From contig OX328125.1 of assembly GCA_946811695.1 (NCBI GenBank), positions 103,326,176 to 103,390,175 on the forward strand: a DNA stretch of 64,000 nt, written 5' to 3'. Of this stretch, positions 11,518 to 24,358 are shown piece after piece. Origin of the DNA: Gonocerus acuteangulatus (taxonomy: Eukaryota > Arthropoda > Insecta > Hemiptera > Coreidae). Each line of letters starts with the position of its first letter. Within the stretch, counting starts at the first letter, position 1. The notes under the pieces were generated by a model. That model was not told the DNA's origin and did not search any database. It saw only the letters and a program-made list of their open reading frames with translations. Both the position numbers and the translations under genes were made by a program.

Positions 11518-14500
11518 GTATAATATTTATTTTGCCACTACTTCCTATCGTTGTAAATATGTTATAACATTATATTTTTATAGGTTGGAATGGGTAGCTA
11601 TCAATGGCTATTAGGAGTTACAGCTGGCTTCTGTTTTATGGCGGATGGGGTCCAAGTATTTATACTTCCATTTTTGATTCCAAGCATACAAGCAGAAATG
11701 TGCCTTGATGATACTCAAGTTCCTTGGCTTAGTGAGTATTCAAGCCCAGATATATACATTAATGAAGATGAATCGTTTTTGTAGAAAGTTTAGTAAACTT
11801 TTGAATGGATACTGTTCACTTATCACAATTCAATATTGTTTTTAATTTATTTAAGAAAATACATGAAAATCCCAAAGAAGCTCATGTCTATTAATAACAT
11901 TTTTTCCCCTAAAAACTTCCTCCAAAAGTAACCAAAATTTAAATATCTTAGTTTATATAAATATCAAACGCCTAGAAAAAGTTTCAAATGAATCCATCTT
12001 TTCTAAGTACAACAAACAAATTAGTTAGGAAAACTAGAATTATTCACTTTTCTTGAAAACAATTACAGATATTGCCTTAAAAATGGTTTCATTTGTTTCC
12101 CTATGTTGAAAAAAACTACAAAAAGTGTACCTACAAGTCTGGAACTAAATAAAAAGTTGAAAGCCATTTTCATGAAAATTCTGCTATTAGAAGGAAAAAA
12201 CCCTGATAACAAATGTTAATAAATTTACATTAATTTTAATTAATCCTAAAATGAAATAATTTATTGTTAAAAATATGAAATGAAATTATGTAATCTTTTA
12301 ACACAATTCTTTAATTACAATTTGCAATCCTAAATATAAATATTTTATAGCCTACATGCTTCATATTTCAGATGGGATCAGTATGCTTGGATTACTTTTT
12401 GGTGCTCTTTCTTGCTCACTTGGGGACCATATTGGACGGAGAAGTCTTCTTATTTTTGCGTTAATACTTCACTTACTTTTCAACGTTGGTGCAGCTTTTG
12501 CACCAACTTTTGGAGTGTTCATGACATCAAGATTTGGAAGCTCAATAGGGTAAATAAAGTAAAATTCATATTTACAATAATAAAATAAACAAACAGTTAA
12601 TACCCTTGTAAGGGTATCCTTGGGACAGTTTCATTGAGTATTGAAGCCCAGAAATATTCATTAATGTAATGTGACATGGGCGGGAGGGCTGGTAACTTTT
12701 GGAGGTATGGAATACTAACAATCTAGTAATTGGAATAGTTAGCCAACTAAAACACGCTATTACACCCAAAAAATAAATTTTCTGCACATGCAAAAATAAT
12801 ATTTTTAAGTTTTTTATGACACATTTTTACAAACTAAATCAAAATTTTGGCGGGGGGGGGGGGGGGCTGCAGCCCCCCCTTATATAAGCCCATGTAATGT
12901 GATAAATTAAACTAGTCTTAGGGTACTTTTTTTTTCTTTTTTTTTTATTCTGAGCCTAATAAGCCTATAACCTTACCTGGCAGATAAATAGACTTTATGA
13001 AGACACTAAGCAATCTATCTGATGCTTTGAAATTAATTACTACTCTTCTTTTTGCCTGTTTATTAAAAATTTCATCTTGAACTTAAAACCTTAAACCTAG
13101 TCTATGAAATGTCTAATTTTACTGTAATGTATATTGAAAATCCAAATGTTTCAGAATTTCTTTTGTAATTAGCAATTGTTTTTAACAAGTTGACTGACAA
13201 GTATGAGTTATCTCATACTTTATTGCCTCGGACGCGAGCTATGAGGTAACTCGTAATAAATCAGTGTTAATATGAAAAGATGGCCTCAAGAAAGATAAAT
13301 AGAAATGTAGTGATGCAGTAACATAACAACAGGTCGAAGCGTGTCTGGGTACGAACTAACCCGTAGTTCACTTCTGTGAGGAACATTCTTTTACATAAAC
13401 CAATTTCGAGACGGTTCATACAACCTTTTTTTTTTGGCAATAAATAAATTTTATATGCTTTATGGTGATAACGTACTGTAATTAAATTAATTAAATTTGC
13501 TTTCTAGACTGGAATCTTGAAAATTACTGTTGCAGTCAATGTGTTAAACTAAAATCAGAGTTGTTGAATATTCTGCACATAAAAGTAAAAACAGACATAA
13601 AGTATTTATCATGATGATTAGATAGTTAGCCGTCGAGGCGATAAGTAAAGATGGAATGGTTGGGATTCGGCTAAAGAAACCTTAATACGATTTTTGTTAA
13701 AAAAAATCTATATTTAGGACGTTTTGGCTACTCATTGGTAGCCTTCGTCAGCTAAAATGACAAGAAAAACAGAAATTAATACAGAAAAAAGTTTGTAATT
13801 GAGATAAGTAACAGAACTATAAATACACTTGACTTATTATAAAAGAACAATTTGGTCTTAAATTCTTAGAATGAGTAGCATGAAAATCAAAAGAAACATA
13901 ACAAAAAAAAAGAAGAAAAAAAGCTATTATATTGAAGTTTATGTAAGTAAATAGGTGCTAATAGTAACATTTCTTAATTATAACAAAGAAACAGGATACT
14001 ACATACCTATGGAAATGCCTGGAGGCAGTGGAAGACCAATGTTGACAGTTAAGTAACCATTGTGGAAGTGTCTAAGAAAAAAGGAATCTACTAGGGTAAA
14101 TGAAACGGAAAACAAACCAGGAGAAGGTCGGGTAAGGATCAAAGGCCTGTTTATGACATTTAATGACAGAAAAGGAGAGAAAGGTGTTAATGGAAGGATA
14201 CACAAGGGGCATGGGAAAATACTAGGTGGGAGAGTTTTTGAAAAATATTAGCGTACATAGGAGAAATGCCTTGTTTGTCAGTACCCCCCCCTTGTTAGAC
14301 ACTTCCACAATGGTTACTTAACTGTCAACATTGGTCTTCCTCTGCCTCTGGTGTGGATTTGTATAAAGAACAAACAAACAGACAGACAAACACCTGATTT
14401 TTATAGATATAGATTTGTCTTTAGAGAACCACCTACAGAGTTATTTATAGCCCTTTAAAACTTCTAGTCAGATTGAATACCTTATGTCCAATTAGATTTA

Positions 14501-15569
14501 CTTTATACTTTATTGATAATTGATTTAAAATAACAAAACAAAATATATTTTTATATATATATTCATAACGAATTACATGATTTTTTTTAATATTACATTG
14601 CAGGCTTGGCATTTGTTACCCAGTAGCTTGTGTCTACTTAGCGGAATTCCTGCCACAGAATTCTCGAGGAAAGTTATCAGTTCTCCTCTTGTTTTGGGCA
14701 TTGGGAGGTTTCTATGTCGTCCTTCTGGCTTACTTATTTCTTCCTACGTCAGGTACTAACTTTAATTTAACACACTTTATTCATCTTACTAATGCATATT
14801 TTAACACAAGCGTGCTTTTGCTGACCGAACAGGCGAAGGGATCGTTCAAGAATTAAATCAACACCAAAGCTCCTGGCATAGAGTTCTTTTGTTGTCTTCT
14901 CTTCCATCTTTAATTGCATTTATCTCAATCTGCTCAGCTCCCGAGTCTGTTAGATATCTGTTACAATCAGGAAAGGATGTCAATGCCATCATGTTGTATC
15001 AGGTAATAAAGATATAAGTGTACCACTTTTCATAGGTTTAATGAATTTATAATTATTTTCTAATTTATTTGTGAGCACCCACAACGAAGGTGATTCACCA
15101 ATTTATAAATATGATATAAAGTTTCCAAAAATAGCAAGAAGTTTGGGAGGAAAATTAGAAAAATTAATATTTCAAATGTTTAGTTAATTAAGACATCTTA
15201 CCTGACAAGTTTTATGTATTTCCAACCTCTTCCCATAGTTTCTTGGTTATGATAGAATTTTTAAAAATCACTGTGCCTGTCATTCCATAGGCACGCTCTA
15301 CTTTGCACTTGCAAAACTAAAAGCTAACATTCACTATCATTCCATTTCCTCTTTTCTGTCTTGTTCCCTAGTCAAGGGCTTGAACAGAAGTGAGAGCAAA
15401 ATTTAATGACTGAGGTGAGCAGCAAGTTGGAACCTGCAAGAGGCGCCTCCCTGGTCCTCATGCCTGTTGTAGCCTGTCCTCCCTCATTCCTAATGGACTC
15501 CAGCTTGACATTAATGTGAGGAGCGCTGCTATGCCACTTGCTCCTCGTATCATACCTGAGGCCTAACAG

Positions 15570-15619
<50 letters not shown>

Positions 15620-17412
15620 CATATATTTTCATGTTTAATTTTTTAATTAAAAAATTTATTTATTTTAATTTATTTTTGTTGCATTTTCAATCCGAATGTT
15701 CAACATTACTATTTTATGAAACATATTCCCAAGTTCATTGGTTTTTGTTTATATTTGTAAGACCTGTTTGTACGGTGCTGTATAATTGTTAGCTTTGTTC
15801 GCACATTGACCTAAAGAGCATATCGCCTCGTTGTGACATCTCAATAAATAAATAACAGATAAGTATAAATGTGTCCTAACATCTAGTGCATTCCTTATAG
15901 CAATTTTTCTTACATTTCTAGCAAATGTATAAGTGGAATGCAACCAGAAGTGCCCAGTATCAGCTGACTGAACTAGAGCTACCTAGGAAAGTAGTTTCTT
16001 CAAAACCTCCGCCTTCAAAATCTGTTTGGAATCAAATGATATACAACATTAGTCAGGTTTGTAAATATTGGATTGTCTTATTTCTTTAAACATTTTTAAT
16101 AATAAATTTGCTTTTTCTAAAGATATACTTTTGTATTGCAGTACTTTGAAACATTACAACAGCTGGGTTTGAGGCAACATTTTACTCCCCTTGTCCTTCT
16201 TTCCTTGACTTGGGCTGCTTTAGGATTTAGGTATATTTGTATATACTTTGTAATATGTCTTGTCATTTTTTATACTTTAAGTTAACCCCTAGAATGTAAA
16301 AAGTGTCCAACAGACAAGAGGGAAATTTCAGTGAAGTTCATTGGCAGCAGATTCTAAGCGCTCACTGCTGCCAACATTCTTCACTGAAATTTCTTTCATG
16401 TCTGTCAGACACTTAATACACACCAGGGGTTAAATTTAATGTACCTTACATGATTCAAAAAAATCAAAAAATGCTCTTCAGAATTACATAAAATAGGTAC
16501 TCTGTATATGAAAGTCCAATGAAATAATTTTGAAAATTATGTGTTACATAATGTATTTTGTAAAATTTTATATTCAAATTTTAACCAAATACATGAAATC
16601 ATCTTCACAAAAAGTCTTAATGACCTTGATGCCTTCCCTAGATACATAATGTAATTGCTTCACTAAAAAAACAAAATTGTAGCTGAAAAATAGTTACAGG
16701 AATCCATTGTGTTAAAATATATGTCTCAACCGGTCAGGAAATCGTAAATGTAAAGAATTTATTCAAATGTTTATTAAATTTCCTACCAATAAGATTTGTT
16801 TGCGATATTTGATGGAACGATCTCATTTGGAGAAATCACTGCTTAACCGAAGTAATTTCTGCTTAGGATACTGTCAGTTTCCTGTTATGGCGCCTAAGAT
16901 CTGTCTTTGTTTTGAGATTTCATGTTATATTTTTACATGTGTTTACATTTTTCATGAAAGATTAAGGGGTAATACTACCATGCAATTTTATTTTTTTATT
17001 TTTCTTTTTTATGGGTTTAAATGCTTCCTTAACTAATCAAAAATGATAGCCTAAATGATTCTGGCCAGAACAGTTTTTAAATGTGTCAAAAATTCGATTT
17101 TCCATCAGTATCCAGATACATTTCAAAATTAAAAAACATTTTTTTTTTTATCTTTATTACAAAAAATTATGGACAACAATTTAAAAGAAAAAATGAACTT
17201 TTCGGTACATTAGACTTTAAAATGGATTTTCTCAAAACTGCGTGTTTCAAATCGGGTGATATGCTAGTGCTTTCAATTTTCACCTGATCAACTTCAAATT
17301 TCCTAATTATATTTGCTAGTAAAGTACGTAGGGATTTTTCTATTCATTGAATTATTACGATTTTATGACTGATTTTTTAATACAAAATGAAGTATTGTTC
17401 ACCATTTTTTAA

Positions 17413-17480
<68 letters not shown>

Positions 17481-20400
17481 CTTGAAGAAATTAAAAATAT
17501 TGATTTTTTTTGTTATCCGTAAATTGGAGAAAATGATTTTGAATTTGACCACTCAAGGTAGAATTGCCCCTTAAGACAAAACATTAGCTGTTTCTATTGT
17601 AAGCTTTCCAAACTTTGAAACAATGTTTTGGATATGGCTTATGAATATCAAATTGATGCAAGATGAGCCTCGAGTAATCAATAGAGCTTGAATCGTCTTC
17701 AGCTGTAGCTCGAACGTTTCCTCCATCATGAGTATAACAAGCTAATTCACTATGTGTGCACTATACACTGATAGCATATATAGTGACTCAATATCATCAC
17801 TATACGCTCATGCAATACATTTTTGTGGAACATTCTGATAGTTTACCCTAATATAGTGCTAAAATTACCAAGGTTATTCAAAAAATATTTTTATTTTACA
17901 GTTACTATGGAATGAGTATTTGGGTGCCAGAACAACTTCAGAACTTAAAAGATTCAAGTTATTACTCTTGGGTAAGTCTTCTTTTGTATTATGTTCCCAA
18001 TTAATGTAAATGTAAATAAAAGTTTTTCTTATCCTAAACTATTTATTAATAGATTAAAAATATACATATTGACTATGTCTAAAAACTATTTTTTTATTTA
18101 ATTTTATTACTATTTATTTTTTTTCTTCAAAATCAGCCTATATTTACAAAATTGTCATTATAAAAAAAAAAATATAAATTTTACTGTCCTACATACTAAT
18201 TACATACTTCTTACAGCTACAAACTAAATATATATTTACAATTCCTATGTACTAATATGTTGAATCAATACAAACACCAATCTGGGGCAGAAACATTTTC
18301 TCACAAAAAACCGACACTAGTAACAGAGTCTGTCAACTCCCTAGGAGGCCCCAGAGTAAACTAAGGCTAAACCGAGGTGTCCCGAGAGAGTCGGGTACCG
18401 AGGAAGGCTAGAGGGCAGAGGACTCACCGGGCAGGCCTGGAGGGAAAGGACGGGTGCACCCACTAGGTGGGTCGTCGGCACTGAACGTGTTAAGTAGCAT
18501 ACCTCGCATACACAAGACTCTTGAAGAAAAGTAATTAAAAATTCAGTAATTGCGTCAGCTGTTTATTGCAAATATAAAAGAGCAAAACTATTTTTTGCCC
18601 TATGTGCTTAGTTATACAGTACCTGTGTACTTGTACATGTTGCAGTTTCTGCGGACTTTTTTAGACTTTATTAAATATCTTGTAATGATTTTCTCTTTCC
18701 TCCCATCTTTTTCTTCTTTCTTTTTTTATTATAACTCATCCATTTTATGCCACAGCTCACTCAGCCTTGAATAAGTACCTAAAAATGTGAAAATCAGGCA
18801 GCCTCAGGATAGTACTGGCTTTAGCATTATCCCCCCAGCAAGCTGTTGCTGATATATGATTCCCACTCAAGAATACCTCAACAATTTCAGCCTCTTAGTC
18901 TGTTGTGACATTACATTTTCATTAAATTTTATTTTATTTATTTTCAGGTTACCGTTACTAAAGATCAATTCATTCATTTGAAACAATTCCATGGAAGACT
19001 TGAAAATCAACAGTTTGAAAATATTACCTTCGACACATCTCTGTTTTCTTATATTGTACTGTCACATGTTACTTTCAAGAACTGTACCTTCAATTTCACA
19101 GATTTTTCAAGTGTCCATTCTAGTAAAACATACTTCATTGATTCAATTCTCGAAAATTCAAGGTTAGTACAATGTAATTTAATTTAATAATTGCCAAAAA
19201 GTACACTTTTTTAACAACAAAAACTTTCAATCGCTTGAATTTTGTAAAGGATGGTTGAAATGAATGTTTCACTTTGTATTAGCTCATACAAGTTCATTCT
19301 AAGGTCGTGCGGGTTGCCATCTTTTAAGGGTTTATTGTTATATGGAGGGCTCAGAGCACAATTAGACCAAGTCCATTTTTGACATTTTATGTTGTAATGG
19401 CTTTGAAGAATATTACTAAAATGGCTCTTTTCAGTGCTACAGGAGACTAAGTCCTTACTACATTATTTTGCCACTTGTAGCAGTTCTTGCTGGAAGTCAT
19501 TCTTATTTGTTTTCAGAGCATAAGTAAGCCAAGTCCAAGTTGTAACTATTTTATGAAAAAAACTATACATAAATAATGCCAGTGTTTAAGTTCAAATTTT
19601 TAAGACTTTTACTGATCAATGGGATTTATAAAACGTATCTGCAATTAAAACGAATAATACTCATTTTCTGAAAACTGTATAACATGGACTTGATCTAGCT
19701 GCGGTCTGAACCCTCCATATGTTCTTATCAATCGTATTGTTAAAGTCGGCCAAACCCTTCAAATGTTTTATACATAATTCAACAATACGGTTGATAAGTA
19801 CTTATAACTATCAAGCTCTTAACCCTAACAAGACGGCAACCCGCACGACCTTAGATGCCCGTGGAGCCGAGCCCATTTCACTTTCCTGGTTCCACAGGAC
19901 AGCATTAAAATACCTCAACCTCCACAGCCTATCTCTTCTCATTTACCCTAATATGCTTTTGTTATTTCATTCTTTCAACAATTTCCTCATTCTGTGCTTC
20001 TGACCAGTCAACGGCAGGTTACTCTTTAATAATTAAATAAAAAACGTTTTTATCGTTAGTTATGATATAACTTACCGCTAGGGATAGCAAAAAGCTATCA
20101 CAGCAGTGGCTTTCAGTCCTGAAGCGAATAAATGGCCGTGTCACAAAAGTGGTTATCAGGCCACGGGGCATGAAAGCCTGTAGTCACAAAAGTGGTATCA
20201 GTCTCAAATGGGTTTAATATTAAAAATTTTGTGAATGTAGTAAAAAAAAAATGCTCTTCTCTTCTGTTGTAGGATTTACGACACAGACTTTACTGCAGAA
20301 AACTTCATCAATTCTCAACAGATCAACGTGTCATATTTGTCTCCTAAGCCACTTTGTAGCACAGTCATTGATTATAGAATTACACAAACAGATAAGCTGA

Positions 20401-23400
20401 GAGAGAATATGCTTCGTTTACTTACTCCTTTTATTGCTCTCACTGTCCATTGCCTTTGCCTCTACAATTTCTCAAGGAATAGAATTGGAGGTAAACCATT
20501 TAATAATTGTTTTAATAAAAGTTTAATTTGTTATCTATTATCATTGCTTATTTTTATTATTTCCTCTATATTAGTGGTCATATTTCATTATTTAGAACGT
20601 TGGCAAATGAATTTTACATTGGAAGTACAGGTGGTGTCCTTGAAGTGAGTAATCACTTTATTTTAAAGAAACATGTTTCGCCACATACGAAAGCAGCAAT
20701 GAACTGTTGACCTGGGGAAAAATAAATAAATCGTTTATCTTTGACAAGCAGTCAGTGAATAATTGGGATTCGGCAAGGAAAACATCAACACGATTTTTGT
20801 AAAAATCTGTAGTAAGGACATTTCGGCTACTCTCGGGGGGGGGGGGGGGGGGGGGGGGGGTACAGAAAGACCAAAGTTAGTAGTTAAGTGACCATGGTGA
20901 AGAGGGTAGTTTCTTTCTATATTTTCACCATGTTTCACATGGATGTTTTCCTAGCCGAATCCCAACTATTCCCTAACTGCTTATCACCTCGACAGCTAAC
21001 TATCTACACCTTGTAAACAATTTTAATGGTTATTCTTTCAAACAATTTCTTTGGTCCCATGTTCTATGGGGTATTCAAGTATTGCAACAAAATAAAATAA
21101 GATACTTGTTCATTTTTTTGGTTTTTATTTAATAATTTATTATCAGCCGTTTCCACTCTAGTTAGATTTAAGGTAGATTTAAATGACAATGAAACTGTGG
21201 TTGAGACATTTATATTGCAATTAGTAACCATTAGAATAAAGAACTATGACTAACCATTAAAACCAAGATAACTTGAATATAAATATTTCCACATTTTCCT
21301 TACAAATTCTATTGGGATGGGTGGTTTCCTGTTGCCTGATCAGACAATTTTTTCAGTTCAATTGTCGCAAACCTCTGGGAGGGAAATAGTACACACAGTT
21401 CCACCCTGTGCAAATTGCCCTTTAAATGAACAACATGCCCCTTGAGGCACCCTGATTATGTCTCGCTTAGTATCAGGGAAGGCTTTGGGACGTCAGGGAA
21501 GGGATATAGTATTTAATGTTTATCTATTGAAACTAGAGTGAAAACTTCCCACTGATAATGTTATAAAAGAGAATATTCCCCCCTGAGTTCCCCATGGGAC
21601 TTTAAGCCACTCCCCTTTTCTTTTCCAACTTTATGATCTATCTGAACAGACTGGATAAGAACATTTATGTAGTATATACTGTTGCCTCTAAGGGTGCCCA
21701 TATGCACTGAGGAATATCTCAAGATTTGGAATGTGCAGTCCAAATCTTGAGGCTAACTGTAAAGTCCATCAAAGTAGAATGATAAAACCAATAGATTAAT
21801 TGTACAGACCAATGAGACCAGTAATGTGCAGGCCAGGCCTGACGCGCGAGGACAAGAGTACATTTGCTTCACATACAGTGAGTCTACTTTAGCTGGACTG
21901 TGCAGTCCCTGCCTTGAGTTTTATTAACTTATCGTGTGAGTGCTAGGTCCGTTCAGTCCAAACCTTGAGGCTTGTGCAGTTTCGGCCTTGAGATTTGAAC
22001 TGATTATGTATGGCCACTTTAAGGAAGAGGAAGTCCATGCGACGAAGGAAGCAAGATGGTTACTGTATAGATAATAAGTTTATGTGTAGGACTCGGTCCA
22101 CGTATTTTATATCAATTATCATAACAACACATGTTATTGATTAAGTATAATCATTGGATATTGTATTATTATTGCTTATTGACAGTTGTTTATTTTACAT
22201 GTTTATAAATACAGGGTGTCCCGCATTGTGATGTTATAACTTAAGGGCTTTATTCTGCACGTCATTTGTAGTTCAGTGGCGCAGAAATGAACTTTCTATC
22301 TCAACATGTAGCAGAGCTACTCAAACTTTTGAATATTTTCAAAACTATTGTTTTTTTTTTTTTTATGAAAAACTGTGTTTTCGGGATTTCTGAATAATGT
22401 AGCGTAAATAATGACCACAATTTTAGAATCAACATTAAATTTCCAATAAGAAACACCCATTATTAAAATATTGCCATGTAAATTAAGAGCTATACTAAAA
22501 GCCATATAGATGTGAGCTCTTGATATTAGTGTTTTATTCAGTATTTTCTTAATCAGCTATTTGTAGACTTAGAAGTTTGCCCCCCCCCCCTCAAAAGTTG
22601 CCTTATAATAAGCTTTAAATTACACCCCATTGTTTTAGAAAAAAAAAATTATTTTAAGCTAATTTTTTTCTGATTTTTAAGTCAAAACCAATAAATGTGC
22701 TTTAGCGTGAAGGAGTCATTCTGAACACATTCTTTAATTTCACACGATAATGGTGATGTCCCATCCTTCCCACTTGTTTACTAGGCAAACACACTTTTTG
22801 TCCTGACTAAGGGTACAGGGAGTCTTCGGAATCAAGAGTGAAAGATGAACATACTGGAAATAATTACACTTATTTATTCCCAGTGTCTTCCTGGGAAATG
22901 GCAACTGTATTCACGGACTGCAGTAGATGTATCACCATGAATGAATCATAAATGAAAACCATATCTGTGTATTCTTCTTTAGAAAAAAAAATAGGCATTA
23001 TTATAACTTGGGAACTGAACACCTCACAAGCAGACTGATAAATAATATCTACTTATTTAATAAGAAATGAAGTACCAGTGTAGAACTAACTCTATAAATA
23101 ATTTATCCATTACCATAATATAACTAGTAGCATGTGTCTCTACTAGTAAAACAATGTAATTTATTTGCACACTTTATATTTTAGGCCCTCTCAGTTAAAA
23201 CACATTATGTATTCCAGTCTTTAAATTGTCTGAATAAACCTACCATTGTTTTTAATTTCAGTTGCTTCGATGCTGATATGCAGTTTAATGTCAATTTCTT
23301 GCTGGTTTCTTTATGATGAAATCCCGATCTTGGTTTTAGACTTTATATGGTCAATTATTTTCCTATTTGCATTCAATTCTGTTAACATCATCACCGTGGA

Positions 23401-24299
23401 GGCGTTTCCTGTACACTTAAGGTATACAATTTCAATAAAATCAGATTATGATCCACAAATAAAATTTATTTTAGCACTTCTTCAAGAAATATATTACAAT
23501 CTTTTCATTAGATGAAACGTTATTTTGTTGTTCAAATTATCCTGTGGTAAATGCCCAGGGGCAATTAAAAGTCGTATGTCAATGTTTTTAACACTACTTT
23601 ATTTTTAATATAACTTTTGTAGCCTGGCTGATACTTCTTCAGAATCTCTTGCATCAATGGTTTTCTAAGTGGCCTGTTTCATTTTTCAAGAAATGCATAA
23701 CTATATTTTCAGTTCATGGAACCTTATGTTATTCAAATTATCTTGTGGCAGGGGACTTTTAAAATAAGTCTTTTGATTTTTTTCACTCATATACTATATT
23801 CTTCACACATGCTTCAATTATGATATCAAGGCTTTTCAAAACAGAAAAAGGAGATCCACTGAAGAGTTGGAGATCAGGCTCTGAAAAATATTGAAAGAAT
23901 ACCTCAAGAAGATCCTTGACATTTACCACACTATGGCAAAAAGGAAGGACGGCAAAAACAATTGGTGAAGGGCCCATGATCTCATAGGGCCTGGCGTCAT
24001 TCTTTTACTCACCTTATAATTTGAAATAACTAAGTTATATACCTAACATTTTCCACCCCGTTCAATTAAAAATATATTTTAATTTTATTTTCAGAGGCAT
24101 GTCAGTTTTAAATAATTCCATTTATAGTTCTAGCGTGGTTCCTCCCTCCCCCATAGGGAGGAACCCCGCTTATAGGGTTGATACAATGAAACAATCCGGA
24201 AGTGCCGACTAGAAAATTTCGCGTTTCAGAACCCCTAGAGACCGAAAATAACGGTGGTTCAAATTTGTATATATATATATGTATATATTTATTTATATA

Positions 24300-24358
<59 letters not shown>

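Noticed and set aside
22213..22320. Second foldback of the CAGGGTGTCCC family
   Set aside because: Only one end-like sequence (TACAGGGTGTCCCGCATTG); after GGGTGTCCCG it does not match the 3489 arm, and no inverted partner was found.
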